Shown in pieces: positions 50,445 to 61,042 of a DNA stretch of 64,000 nucleotides. Within the stretch, counting starts at the first letter, position 1, and the number at the start of each line of letters is the position of its first letter. Source of the DNA: Symbiodinium natans (Eukaryota; Sar; Dinophyceae; Suessiales; Symbiodiniaceae). Both the position numbers and the translations under genes were made by a program. The stretch spans positions 250,001 to 314,000 of the forward strand of contig CAJNDS010002469.1 of NCBI GenBank assembly GCA_905221605.1, read 5' to 3'. Below the pieces are notes generated by a model. The model was not told the origin of the DNA. It did no database searches and was given only the letters and a program-made list of their open reading frames with translations.

Positions 50445-50981
50445 TAATGTCGTATCCTGATTAGTGTGGACCCCTCCAATATTGAAAAGTTTTCAAAACA
50501 TAGTTCAGGGGACAAAAATTTGGTTGCCCCCCTACAATAATGAAAAGTTTTTTCGGGCATGGGTTTCGGAACAGAGAAAAAAGAGAACAAGATGAGGAAA
50601 GAAAAGAGCAAAAGAAGAGCAGCTTCAACTCGGAGTTTTGAGCTGTCATCCCCAACCTGAGCTGAGTAGCTGAGCTGTGAACCTAAGTTTACCTGAGCTC
50701 TTACCTTAGCTTTAATTCCTGAGCTTACCTGAGCTTTCCTGAGCTTACCTGAGCTGAGCTTACCTGAGCTTAATTACCTAAGAGGAGAGGGAGAGGAAGA
50801 GGAGAGGAAGAGGAGAGGGAAGAGGAGCGAAGAGGAAATGAAGAGGAGCCGGTGGGGGGGGGGCCCGGGGCCGAACGGGGCCGAAAATTAGTTTGGGGGG
50901 TCCATTTTTTTGTTTGACACTATTCCGGGGGGTGGATTTAGTTGGGGGGGGGGGCACCACACTACTGAGGAGACCACATTA
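50445..50981. mobile_element. MITE-like element, family I copy 1 (537 bp)
   Basis: The left tip TAATGTCGT is followed by CCTGATTAGTGTGG; the right end is CCACACTACTGAGG then ACCACATTA. The interior has an AGCTTACCTGAGCT tandem (50680-50775), a purine-rich AGGAGAGGGAGAGG run and poly-G. Open frames are not conserved with copy 2. Confidence 0.75.
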
Positions 50982-51013
50982 ACCCTAAACCCTAAACACC
51001 TAAACCCGAAACC

Positions 51014-51085
51014 CAAAAATCTCGACACTGACCTCGAAGCCAAGGCCACGACTTTGGGGAACTTGGCCCGGGGCTCTGAGCATGG
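51014..51085 (+). CDS. Candidate exon bracketed by CCCTAAA and TTTAGGG
   Basis: The open frame LDTDLEAKATTLGNLARG lies between CCCTAAA (50983-51010) and TTTAGGG (51107). No family recognised. Confidence 0.3.
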
Positions 51086-51164
51086 ATAGGTTCAAAGGAC
51101 TATTCGGGGTTTAGGGTTTAGGGTTTGGGGTTTAGGATTTAGGGTTTAGGGTTCAGGGTTTGGG

Positions 51165-51312
51165 GTTTAGGGGTTTAGGGGTTTAGGGTTTGGGGGTTTA
51201 GGGGTTTAGGGGTTTAGGGGTTTAGGGGTTTAGGGGTTTAGGGGTTTAGGGGTTTAGGGGTTTAGGGGTTTAGGGGTTCAGGGGTTTAGGGGTTTAAGGG
51301 TTTAGGGGTTTA
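51165..51312. repeat. Octamer array TTTAGGGG, about 17 copies
   Basis: A tandem of the heptamer with one extra G, with few variants. A much longer array of the same unit lies at 57403-58470. Confidence 0.95.
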
Positions 51313-51492
51313 GCCATGATAGGGTCCAGGATTCAGGCGCTCTTGCTCTTCGGGGATTCGGGCTTCGAGGGGGCATTTTGAGTTCATGGTGCAGGGTTGT
51401 AGGGGCCCGTGGTGTTGCATGGTTCCAAGATACTGCGTGGAGTGATTCGGCCCTGAAACCCTAAACCCTAAACCCCATAAACCCTGCTTGGA

Positions 51493-51735
51493 ATGAAGAA
51501 GCTCCTGGTTGCAATGCCTCAACGTGGATGGGAGGAGGGTTCGGGCTATTCGGGGGCCAAGGGTTTTGGAAAAAAATTGAACCCCCAATCCTACTTGGTG
51601 TGCTTACACTTCGTCTTTGTCCCCGCTCTTGGCCGGCCGTTTGCCAAGAGCATGCTCTGCGACCCCATCATCATGTCTGGGTGGCCTGCCGAGCCCTCTT
51701 CCTCAAAGCGTCTTCCGCCGCAAAGGAAACCCTAA
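51493..51735 (+). CDS. Doubtful ORF between CCCTAAA arrays
   Basis: 80 codons with two overlapping frames open (one with FVFVPALGRPFAKSMLC). It ends in a CCCTAAA array. No family recognised; either frame or none may be used. Confidence 0.2.
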   Translation: MKKLLVAMPQRGWEEGSGYSGAKGFGKKLNPQSYLVCLHFVFVPALGRPFAKSMLCDPIIMSGWPAEPSSSKRLPPQRKP

Positions 51736-51806
51736 ACCCTAAACCCTAAACCCTAAACCCTAAACCCTAAACCCTAAACCCTAAACCCTAAACCCTAAAC
51801 CCTAAA
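51724..51806. repeat. CCCTAAA array, 12 copies
   Basis: A perfect array, followed by a 60-bp island and then the TTCAGGC array. Confidence 0.95.
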
Positions 51807-51867
51807 CCGAGAGATGACAGTAGAGTTCAACACTCGCTAACCAGGACGTCGACCCACGCCTCGGGTT

Positions 51868-52030
51868 AGGGGCTTAGGGTTTAGGCTTTAGGCTTTAGGC
51901 TTTAGGCTTCAGGCTTTAGGCTTCAGGCTTTAGGCCTCAGGCTTCAGGCTTCAGGCTTCAGGCTTCAGGCTTCAGGGTTCAGGCTTCAGGCTTCAGGGTT
52001 CAGGCTTCAGGCTTCAGGGTTTAGGGTTTA
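51868..52030. repeat. Variant heptamer array TTTAGGC / TTCAGGC
   Basis: About 21 units in which TTTAGGC grades into TTCAGGC and back to TTTAGGG, a mutational series caught during local expansion. Confidence 0.9.
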
Positions 52031-52112
52031 GGGTTTAGGGTTTAGGGTTTAGGGTTCAGGGTTTAGGGTTTCGGGTTTAGGGTTTAGGGCGCAGTGTGAG
52101 CCGCCAAGGGCT

Positions 52113-52163
52113 TTGCCATGGGGATCAGCCCGGCGCTCTACTTGGCGGATGCCTCAGTGCTTG
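52113..52163 (+). CDS. Candidate exon
   Basis: An open frame KGFAMGISPALYLADAS before a TGCTTGAT run; TTTAGGG lies upstream. No family recognised. Confidence 0.25.
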
Positions 52164-52214
52164 ATGCTTGATCTCCCACTGGGCTCTTGTATTTCTCTCG
52201 CTCTTCTTGTTCTT

Positions 52215-52317
52215 GGTAGCCCAGTGGTACCCTTTTTCTCTTTTTGTGAAACAAGGTTCCATTCCATTATAAAGTAACCAACGCCCAAAAAAGGTGACAA
52301 TATAGGTGCCGGGCTAC
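52215..52317. mobile_element. MITE-like element, family A copy 5
   Basis: Starts GGTAGCCCAGTGGTACCC and ends GTGCCGGGCTAC; 103 bp, no heptamer inside. Confidence 0.7.
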
Positions 52318-52749
52318 AAAGTCTCATGTGAAACCCTATCCCCTAAACCTCAATACGACAATGTCGGGGGAGCCCTGCGGATCCCAGGTTTAGGGTTCAG
52401 GGTTTTGGAAACAGTTGTTGCCGCCCGGTATGAGAGTCTTATAGCGCACTACGGAAGGGAGAGTTTCGGGGGTTCTTTATTGGAACTACCGCAGCCCTAA
52501 ACCTAAACCCTAGACCCTAAACCCCAAACCCTAAACCCCCTCGATCAAGGCTCCTCTGGCTCCCAACAAAGCAGCAGTAGCAGGCCCCAACATGTCACCC
52601 TAAACCCTAACCCTAAACCGTATACAATACAAGGGCGTTGATTGCTTCGGGGTTCAGGGATTTGGGTTGAGGGTTTGGGGTTTAGGGCTTAGGGTTTAGG
52701 ATGTAGCCTTCGTCCTTGCCTTAGCTCATGGTGCTTGCATGCTCATGTC

Positions 52750-52857
52750 TACTAATTGCTTAAAAACCCAGAAAACAAAAACATTCTTCCTTATTCAGGT
52801 CAATAAAGCGATTGGTTTTGAAGAACAATCTTTTGGGGGTTCTTATGCAAACTGTAG
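52750..52857. mobile_element. MITE-like element, family G copy
   Basis: Starts TACTAATTGCTTAAAAACCC and ends TTTTGGGGGTTCTTATGCAA; the central ATTCTTCCTTATTCAGGT resembles the 54515 copy. Confidence 0.7.
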
Positions 52858-53105
52858 ATGTGTGTAGTGTTAGAAGTCCGGAAACTGTAGCAGAGCCCCA
52901 TGGACCCTCTGTAGTCTGCACTGTAAGGCAGCCTCCTTATGCCAGGGGTATTGGGCTACCTGACAGTCGGTTAAGGGTTTAGGGTGCAAGGTTAAGGGTT
53001 GGGCTTAGGATTTGCGACTTTGGGGGAGGGTTTAGCGCTTAGGGTGTAGGGTTTAGGGTGTAGGGTTTAGGGTTAAGGTTCAGGGTTTAGGGTTCAGGGT
53101 TTAGG

Positions 53106-53163
53106 GTTCCCCCTCCCACTAGAATCCCTAATCATTAAGGACTGTTAGTATAAACGGGGAACA
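53106..53163. mobile_element. Family B fragment
   Basis: GTTCCCCCTCCCACTAGAATCCC then AAGGACTGTTAGTATAAACGGGGAACAT. The right half is well kept, the left half rearranged. Confidence 0.6.
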
Positions 53164-53387
53164 TCCCAAGCTATCCCCCCAACCCAAGACAGCAACACGG
53201 GACAGCAGCTCGGGAAACCGAAAAACCTACTCATAGCCACCCAGAAACCTTCAACTGGGAGGTTTACGAAAAGAAGGGACCCCCGAATATAGACCCCAAA
53301 TAGTAGGGCTCCCTTAGGCTATAAAAGACCTAGTAAGGTACCCTGTAAGTTCGGAAACGCCCAGTACACCTATGCCCAGAGGTCCTG

Positions 53388-53448
53388 GGAAAGTTCTACA
53401 CGCCCGTGGCGGCCTTCTGCGCGCGCGGCCTACGGCATGTTTGACACA
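53388..53448 (+). CDS. Candidate exon with GKFYTP motif
   Basis: CCCAGAG| is followed by VLGKFYTPVAAFCARGLR. A second island at 55619 reads IMGKFYMPLEWPGALLV; the shared GKFYxP suggests duplicated exons of an unknown protein. Confidence 0.3.
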
Positions 53449-53823
53449 CCACGATCTCAGGGAACGCCCTGAAGCCTAGGGTTTAGGGTTTAGGGTTTGG
53501 GGTTTGGGGTTTAGGGTTTAGGGTTGGCTCTAAACCATGAACTCAAAAAATCCAAAGCTCCTATAAAGTCCTAGGCCTTAGGAGCCCTGCGAGGCCTAAG
53601 ACCCGAAACCATATCTTGAGGCCCCAGGAGTCCCCTTATTCCCTTATTCCCTTTTTGGGGGGGGTTTAGGTTCCCTTATTAAACCCCTTTAAGCAAACCC
53701 TAAACCCTAAACCCTAAACCCTAAACCCTAAACCCTAAACCCCAAACCCTAAACCCTGAACCCTAAACCCTACTAGGTTGCTGGGCAGCCTAGTTGAGGA
53801 CCCGGGAGTCCCTTGCTTCCCTA

Positions 53824-53872
53824 GGCGTTTTGGGGGCGCGGCTCCCTTCGCCAGCCCCTTGAAAGTCAGAAC
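53824..53872 (+). CDS. Candidate exon with GC donor, bracketed by CCCTAAA and TTTAGGG
   Basis: TTCCCTAG|GCG opens AFWGRGSLRQPLESQN and ends at GCTTAG. CCCTAAA at 53697-53770, TTTAGGG from 53876. Confidence 0.3.
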
Positions 53873-53946
53873 GGCTTAGGGTTTAGGGTTTAGGGTTTAG
53901 GGTTTAGGGTACCCCCCCCCCCCCATAAACCCTAAACCCTAAAGCT

Positions 53947-54018
53947 TAGACACGGTGGCATTCGAGCCTCGAAGTCGTTTCCTCAGCCAGTTTATGCCCC
54001 ATCCTTTGGCCACCAGCT
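53947..54018 (+). CDS. Candidate exon
   Basis: After CCCTAAA (53929-53942) an open frame reads DTVAFEPRSRFLSQFMPHP. No family recognised. Confidence 0.25.
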
Positions 54019-54514
54019 GAGCCATAAAAGGGGTTTAAGGTTCATATTCTAGTAGTATAGTGCAATATGACTGGATGACGTCGTCCCTGGTAACGAAGTG
54101 AAGCCAAACAGGATTTATGGTTCATAGACCTGAATGGGAATTATAGTGGCAGAACCCCGCTAAACCCTAAACCCTAAACCCTGAAAGGGCTTGGGGTTCA
54201 TGTACCTTAAGAGGAATTATGGCTAGTAGTATAGGGTATGATGACCCCAATTCGAGTGTTCACTGTGTGTAAGTCTACCCGGCAATTCCTGCATTTGGCA
54301 TCCCTTGAGCCTTTGTCAACTTGTGCATTGTGGGTTTAGGGCTTGGGGTTTGGGGTTTAGGGTTTAGGGTTTGGGGTTTAGGGTTTAGGGATTCTGCCGC
54401 ACGACGCCTGTCAGTTCGCCATCTGGGTACTTTCAAAAGTAAACCCTAAACCCTAAACCCTAAACCCTAAAGGGTGCCGCCTTATCATTGCCCTGAAAGA
54501 AGGGACCACAATTT

Positions 54515-54620
54515 ACTAGCAATTGCTTAAGAACCCCACAAAATTAAACAGTATTCTTCCTTTAAAGGTAATATAGGATTATCATTTTTAGTTCTTTTGG
54601 GTTTCTTAAGCAATAGTAGT
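54515..54620. mobile_element. MITE-like element, family G, best copy
   Basis: ACTAGCAATTGCTTAAGAACCC at the left and TTTTGGGTTTCTTAAGCAATAGTAGT at the right are inverted over about 22 bp; 106 bp in all. CTTAAG tips provide ready AG acceptor sites. Confidence 0.8.
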
Positions 54621-54781
54621 TTAGGAAGCTACCCATCTGTAACGGTTCTGAGGGCTGAGAAAGCAGATCAAGGCCGATTCCTCGAGAAGTGAGGGTTCAG
54701 GGTTCAGGGTTAGGGTTTGGGGTTTGTGGTTTGGGGTTTGGGGTTTAGGGTTTAGGGTTTACCGGGTCAATCTGCGATGAG

Positions 54782-55175
54782 TAATGTTGTATCCTGATTA
54801 GTGTGCTCCCCCGGAATTGTGGAAAAAATCCAAAAACTATTCAGGGGGATCTATTTGAGGCGGACCCCCGGAATTGTGAAAAAAAATCGGGCGATGCAAA
54901 ATTTTCGGCGAGGCCGTCGAATGGTGTTGTTGTCTAGAAATCGCTTCTGAATGAACTGAGCCTGAGAGACCATCTGAGCAGCACTATCCTTCTGATATTC
55001 TTCTGAGAAAGTAAAGAAGAAAGCCTTCTGAGCTCCTTTGAAGGAAGCTTCTGGAGCTCCTCTGGCCTTCTCAGTCATCCCCCCCCCCCCCCAAAGCCCC
55101 CCCCCCCCCCCACACTAACGAGGGGGATCCTTTCGTTGAGGGGGGGGGGGTCACACTAATCAGCAGACAACATTA
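54782..55175. mobile_element. MITE-like element, family I copy 2 (394 bp)
   Basis: It starts TAATGTTGT...CCTGATTAGTGTG and ends CACACTAATCAG...ACAACATTA, an inverted repeat of 24 bp with two mismatches. Near both ends are CCCCCGGAATTGTG-type words. Like copy 1 it has a G/C homopolymer near the right end. Confidence 0.8.
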
Positions 55176-55616
55176 CGGTGAATACCTTCAATAAGAAACG
55201 GGCGTTCATTGGACTAGACCCTGGATATTTCTTGATGGGCATTTAGGACACCACAAATATGAGATTGTCTCAGTGTCTGGGTAGATGCAAAACCCTTAAG
55301 TGGGGAATAGTTGGTTCCGTGTACACCCTGTGAGACCCACGGCCCATACGTTAGAGGAGGTAGGGGACCAAATTAAGGGACCCTGTCAAACTGCCCTAAG
55401 AGATTCCAGGACCCGGCGTGTTTCTTTCTTCCTTTTTTTAGGGTTTATGTTCCCTTATAAGCCCCTTTAAACCAAAAAGGGCACCATTTTGATTCCTCCC
55501 TAAACCCGGGACCCTAAACCCTAAACCCTAAGCCCTAAACCCTAAACCCTAAACCCTAAACCCTAAACCCTAAACCCTACGCACTCTTGGGTCTAGGATT
55601 TGGTGCCAGGCTGGAT

Positions 55617-55672
55617 CATGGGGAAGTTTTACATGCCTCTGGAGTGGCCCGGAGCCCTGCTCGTCCAGGGGT
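55617..55672 (+). CDS. Candidate exon with GKFYMP motif, bracketed by CCCTAAA and TTTAGGG
   Basis: GGTGCCAG|GC opens WIMGKFYMPLEWPGALLV. CCCTAAA at 55503-55579, G-rich heptamers from 55673. Similar to the 53388 island. Confidence 0.35.
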
Positions 55673-56319
55673 TTTTAGGGTGCAGGGCTTAAGGATCAGG
55701 GTTTAGGGTTTGGGGTTTTGGGTTTTGGGTTTTGGGTTTAGGGGGTTTAAGGCTTAGGGATGTTTAGGGTGTTTCGGGTGTGCGTAATCCTGTAACCTTA
55801 AACCCTGTAGGGTTTCAAGGGCTCAAGTTATAAGGCGTCGAGTCTTAGGGTTTGGGGGGATGAGTAGGGTAAACCCTAAACCCTAAACCCTGAACCCTAA
55901 ACCCTAAACCCTAAACCCTAAACCCTATGCACCCCAGGTTGCAGGATCTAGGTTGAGGGTTCGAGGGTGTAGGGTATACGGCTCGGGGTTTCTAGGTTTT
56001 AGGGTGTATAGGGCTTAGGGCTCTTAGGGCCTGGGGTTAAGGGCTTAGGCTTAGGGCTTAGGGTTCGTGGTGCAGGGCTTTCTGGGCTTGAAACTGTGGG
56101 CTTCGGAGTTTAGGGCTCAGGGCTTTGTGGCTCTAGAGTGCAGGGGACTGCAGGGGTGCGTTAATGGTTCCAAAATGCCGGGACCAACAGATTGGGGGAG
56201 TGGTGGTGGCGAAGAAACTTCTTAACCCTGGACCCTAGAGCCTCAACACTGAACTTCCCACAGTTTAGCCAGATGTCAAACCTTAAATCCTGAACCCCAA
56301 GCCCTAAACCTTTAACGCA

Positions 56320-56396
56320 GAGATCTGTTGTGACGGTGAGGTCAGCCTTGATCATTCTGACGCTTTCATCAGCGGCCTTTGGCTACCTCCAGGCAG
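56320..56396 (+). CDS. Candidate exon with hydrophobic segment
   Basis: AACGCAG| is followed by RSVVTVRSALIILTLSSAA and FGYLQAG, long enough for one membrane helix. No family recognised. Confidence 0.3.
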
Positions 56397-57327
56397 GGTT
56401 TGGACTGCAGGGTTTACGCCTTGAGGGTTTAGGGTTCGGGGCCGTCGGGGTTTAGAGTATGGGGCAGGTACCATCAATCCTGCATGGTCATCTCGTTGAA
56501 AGGATGGCCCTGCCATAATACGGCCCTTTTCAGAGACTCCTCAATCAGGTTCATTAAGGGATGTTGGAATAAGCTGGGTTTATCTTATGTCCGGTTCCTG
56601 TCGAAGGGACATGGGTGGCTTCGCGGGTTGTGGGGAGGAGGGGGAGCGTTCAAGGGTTTCCTCTGGTTTTCGGCCAAAAGTGGGCAAGACGACCATGCAT
56701 GCCGACTCAATGGCGTCCGTGACAGTTTAGCGCAGCCTCCTTCTACCCTTCCCTCGGAAGGAGGCACGGAGGGCCAATGCAGCAACGCACATGAATTTCA
56801 ATATGGTTTAGGATTCAGGGTTTAGGCAATTCGGGTATAGGGTTCAGAGTTGCCCTAAACCCTAAACCCTCAGCCCTAAACCCTTTGACACCCTTTGAAC
56901 GCCAGGTGCAACAGTGAAGGCGTGCGCCCTTTGAGCCGAAGCAGCCCTCAAAAAACCCTGAGAATGACTTGCCATGGACCCAAAAGCTGGCGCAACTGAC
57001 GGTCTTTGGGGTTTGGGGTTTAGGGTATAGGGTTGAGGGCTTATAGGGTTTAGGGTTCAGGGTTTAAGGTAAGCCCCTAATCACTCCAAACCCCTGAACC
57101 CTACACCCCCTAGACCCGAAGCCCGACAAAAACCTGAAGATCCTAGCCCCCCCCCCCCCCCCTCCCAAAGCATGTCAGAGTCCAGCCAACAAACTTCGCA
57201 GGCCTACATTGCTATCTACATCGACTCTCCCCCTGAGAGCCCCTAAACCTAAACCCGAAACCCGAAACCCTAAACCCTAAACCCTAAACCCCAAGCTCAG
57301 AACTCTCGAGTTTCGAATTCCCGCAGG

Positions 57328-57400
57328 CCTACCCAATGGGTGCGACGGCGCCTCCTGCGCCTGTGGCAGCCATGGCAGTCGTCCTCGGCCACTCAGCAGC
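57328..57400 (+). CDS. Candidate exon bracketed by CCCTAAA and TTTAGGG
   Basis: TCCCGCAG|GCC opens AYPMGATAPPAPVAAMAVV, running to TTTAGGG at 57404; CCCTAAA lies at 57265-57291. A nearby island at 57202 also starts GCAG|GCC TAC. Confidence 0.3.
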
Positions 57401-57402
57401 TA

Positions 57403-58470
57403 AGGGGTTTAGGGTTTAGGGTTTAGGGGTTTAGGGTTTAGGGTTTAAGGGGTTTAGGGGTTTAGGGTTTAGGGGTTTGGGGTTTGGGGTTTAGGGTTCA
57501 AGGCGTTTAGGAGTTTAGGGGTTTAGGGTTTAGGGGTTTAGTTTGGGTTTAGGCTTTAGGGTTTAGGGTTCAGGGCTTGGGGGTTTAGGGTTTGGGGTTT
57601 AGGGTTCAAGGGGTTTAGGAGTTTAGAGGTTTAGGGTTTAGGGTTTAGGGCTTTAGGGTTTAGGGGTTTAGATAGGGCTTAGGGTTTTGGGTTTGGGGTT
57701 TAGGGTTTGGGGTTTAGGGTTTAGGGTTTAGGGGTTTGGGGTTTGGGGTTTAGGGTTTAGGGGTTTGGGGTTTAGGGTTTATAGGTTTAGGGTAAAGGGT
57801 TTATGGTTTAGGTTTAGGGGGTTCAAGGGTTTGGGGTTCAGGGGTTCAGGGGTTCAGGGGTTCAGGGGTTTAGGGGTTTAGGGGTTTAGGGGTTTAGGGG
57901 TTTAGGGGTTTAGGGGTTTAGGGGTTTAGGGGGTTAGGGGTTTAGGGGTTTAGGGGTTTAGGGGTTAGGGGTTTAGGGGTTTAGGGGTTTAGGGGTTTAG
58001 GGGGTTAGGGGTTTAGGGGTTTAGGGGTTTAGGGGTTTAGGGGTTTAGGGGGTTAGGGGGTTAGGGGGTTAGGGGGTTAGGGGTTAGGGGTTTAAGATTT
58101 AGGGGTTTTGAGGTTTAGGGTTTAGGGGTTTAGGGGTTTAGGGTTTAGGGTTCAGGGTTTAGGTTTGGGGGCTTAGGGGTTGGGGGCTTAGGGGTTTAGG
58201 GTTTAGGGTTTAGGGGTGTAGGGGTGAGGGGTTTAGGGGTTTAGGGGTTTAGGGGTTTAGGGGTTTAGGGGTTTAGGGGTTTAGGGGTTTAGGGATTTAG
58301 GGGTTTAGGGGTGTAGGGGTGTAGGGGTTTAGGGGTTTAGGGGTTTGGGCGTTTGGGGGTTTGGGGGTTTAGGGGTTTGGGGGTTTAGGGTTTAGGGGTT
58401 GGGGGTTTAGGGTTTTAGGGGTTTTAGGGGTTTAGGGTTTATGGTTTGGGGGTTTAGAGTTTAGGGTTTC
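57403..58470. repeat. Large TTTAGGGG/TTTAGGG array, about 1.07 kb
   Basis: Longest continuous array of the window. It mixes TTTAGGGG, TTTAGGG, TTTGGGG and GTTAGGGG units, all in the same orientation, with no unique sequence inside. Confidence 0.95.
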
Positions 58471-58479
58471 TGGCGCAAT

Positions 58480-59280
58480 CTTGCGGGAGTTTGGTTGCCG
58501 GAGGGGAGTGTTCGGGGCTTCTGTTTAGGTTTTATAGTGCTATGGATTTAAAGTGTTCAATATATTGGATTTCAGGATTTCTGATGTAGGGTTTAGTCTC
58601 ATCTTTCTGGACGGACTTTCCCGAACAGTTTGATGATCAGGGATTCGGCCATTTAGTCCCTAAACCTAAGCCTTAAACCCCAACCTTGAAGATAGGTTCT
58701 CCAGTTTTTGGGCCGCAGGAGACTGGACAACCTTGACAACCTGACAACCTGTCAGCCTCCACAACCTGAACCCTACATCACAAACCCTAAGCCGCAAGCG
58801 TTACTCACCAGGTTGACGCCTATTGATTTTCGGGTTTGAGAACTTAGGGGGCCGAGGGCTCTTCTTGGTTTGGTGTGTGTGTGTATGTGTGGGTTTGATG
58901 GCTTTGGGGGTGCACTCTGGGGCCAAGGGTTGTAGGGTTATAAGATTTAGGGCTTAGGGTTGCAGGGTTGGGTTTGCATAGTTTATGGGGCTTAGAGCTA
59001 GGAGTTTGGTCGCAGCATCTGGGCGAAGGACCTCTCGCCAAACATGCCGGCTTGGAAAGAAGCAGGGCAAAGGCCCTGAGCCCTAAACCCCAAGCCCCTC
59101 CCTGAAACCCTAAACCCTAAACCCCAAAAGCCTAAAACCCCTAAGGGTAGTGACATGGGCCCTGCATGCATTTTGGGCATATGAGGGGTACGTACTCGTA
59201 ACTGCTACTCCTTTACGGGCCCATACTAAGGGACCATGTGTAACTACCCTTAGAACATCCGAAAACATCTCGGCAGTTTG
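58480..59280. other. Mixed spacer; no clear gene
   Basis: Degenerate heptamers, a (GT)n-like GTGTGTGTGTATGTGTG at 58875-58892, and weak open frames on both strands. A short island near 58590-58640 has no heptamers but no usable frame. Confidence 0.5.
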
Positions 59281-59290
59281 GTTCCCCAGG

Positions 59291-59366
59291 CTCCGCAGCG
59301 GTGTCAGCGCTCGCGTCTTTGGTCACCGAGAAGATTCTGAAAGGCCAGCCTCGGAAACCTCAAACC
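59291..59366 (+). CDS. Candidate exon
   Basis: GGTTCCCCAG|GC opens SAAVSALASLVTEKILKGQ and PRKP. Good acceptor, helical composition, no family recognised. Confidence 0.35.
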
Positions 59367-60338
59367 GTAAACCCTGCACCCTACACCCTAAATCCTACAC
59401 CCTAAGCCCTAAAAAACCCCTGAACGGCCCCAAACCCTAAAACTCTACACGGCAAAGTATTCAGGAGAACACCAAAAACAACGTATGGCTAGGGTCAGCG
59501 GTTTTTAAGGAGTCCGAAGGCCTTTAGGGTTTTAGGGTTCATGCTTTTGGGTTTCGGGTTGAGTTCGGGTCTAGGGCTTCAAGGGCTTACTGTAGTCGGC
59601 ATTCCTGTCCTTTTGTAGGAGGTTAGTTAGGTTCACTTACAAAACCCAACTAACTAAACAACAGGCACAGGCACCTCTTTTACATTCTTAGGTTGTGGGG
59701 AAACGAGGTATATACTTGGTGGCAGCTAAGGTGCTTAAACTAGGATAAATACAGAACAGGGTTAAGTTTGTAGAAGTTCTTTGACACTCGCCATACGTAG
59801 AGGTCCCTTTAGCTACGCCCCAATGCCTCCGCGACCCAAGCCTGAGCCCCAGCCCCTATACCCTAAATTCGCATGGAGGTTAGGAGGGGGGGAGGGTCTC
59901 ACAGGGGCTCAAGAACCAATACCCCTACGCTGTCCCTATAATGCTTCCTTAAGGTTGCCTCCGGACCTCCCCCTAAGCCCCTAAGCCCTACACCCCAAAC
60001 TCTTGAGGGTGGAGGGTTCCGGTACAAGTCCCACACCCTTACACGGCGGAGCTCAAAAAAAGGAAGACCGAAGACTCTAAGCCCTGAAGCGTTTTAGGGT
60101 TCAGGGTTTCGGGTGTGCAGGTGACCGAGACCCCTTCCACATGCAGAAGGCAGGTGCTTTGATTGAGGGCTTGCAGGGCTTCAGGGTGTGGGCTTCAAGG
60201 GTTTAGGGTTTAGGGTTTAGGGTTTAGGGTTTCGGGCCAGGAGTCCGGAAGCTTTGGGTTATCTGTGACAGGTTGTAGGGTTTAGGGTGCCAGGTAGGCC
60301 CTTGGGACATATTGTCGCTATTGGGCTTCAAAGGACAT

Positions 60339-60447
60339 GGTAGCCCTGTGGTACCCTTGTGCCACTTTCTTTGGTTCAAGGTCCCCTTGTAAAGTAGCCA
60401 ACCCCAAAAAAGGGTTCCCCTATTAAAAATATGGCTACTGGGCTACC
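60339..60447. mobile_element. MITE-like element, family A copy 6
   Basis: Starts GGTAGCCCTGTGGTACCC and ends GGCTACTGGGCTACC; the internal CCAACCCCAAAAAAGGG is shared with the other copies. Confidence 0.75.
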
Positions 60448-60789
60448 CAGAGGACCTTGTTGTTGAATATCCTCAGAGGGCTTTTTGGAAAGGTCGACTC
60501 CGGGTAGTGGGTGTTAAAGTTCTTGGGTTTAGAGTTTTAGGCGGCTAAGGGTTCTGTGTTCAGGGTGTGTAGGGTTTTGGGGTTTAGGGTTTAGTGTTTA
60601 GTGTGCACTCGCAGGGTTTGAGCTTTTAGGGTTTAGGGTTTTGCCCGGCGGCTTTCGGTTACAGGTTACAGGTGATGGGGGGGGGGGGGGGGGTGGTTGG
60701 GATTGCGGGTTCAGGGTTTAGGGCCGGTTTACAGGTTGCGCGTGAGAAAGTAGTGGTCAGCACTTCTCTTGTAATTTGTTTGCCCTCCG

Positions 60790-60832
60790 CAGAGGTCAAC
60801 TACTCTCCTCCTCCTCCTCCTCCTCCTCCTCT
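60790..60832. repeat. (CTC)n microsatellite
   Basis: About ten CTC/CTT trinucleotides following a possible acceptor CCCTCCGCAG|AGG; it would encode poly-Pro or poly-Ser if translated. Confidence 0.8.
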
Positions 60833-61042
60833 TGCCCTGTCTTTCCAGACGAAAAACGACGCCGTTGCTTTTGGTTCTCAACATCAATTTCTCCGGGGGG
60901 GTGGGGTACCTTTTGGGAGCTCTCCTAAACTCTAAACCGCGAGAAACTCACACAGAAACAGAACTTAAGGGCTGGTGCCTTTGGGTCTTAGAGGGAGATC
61001 CAGAAGACGTTCGAGGCTTGGTGCACGTGGGTTGCAGGGTTT

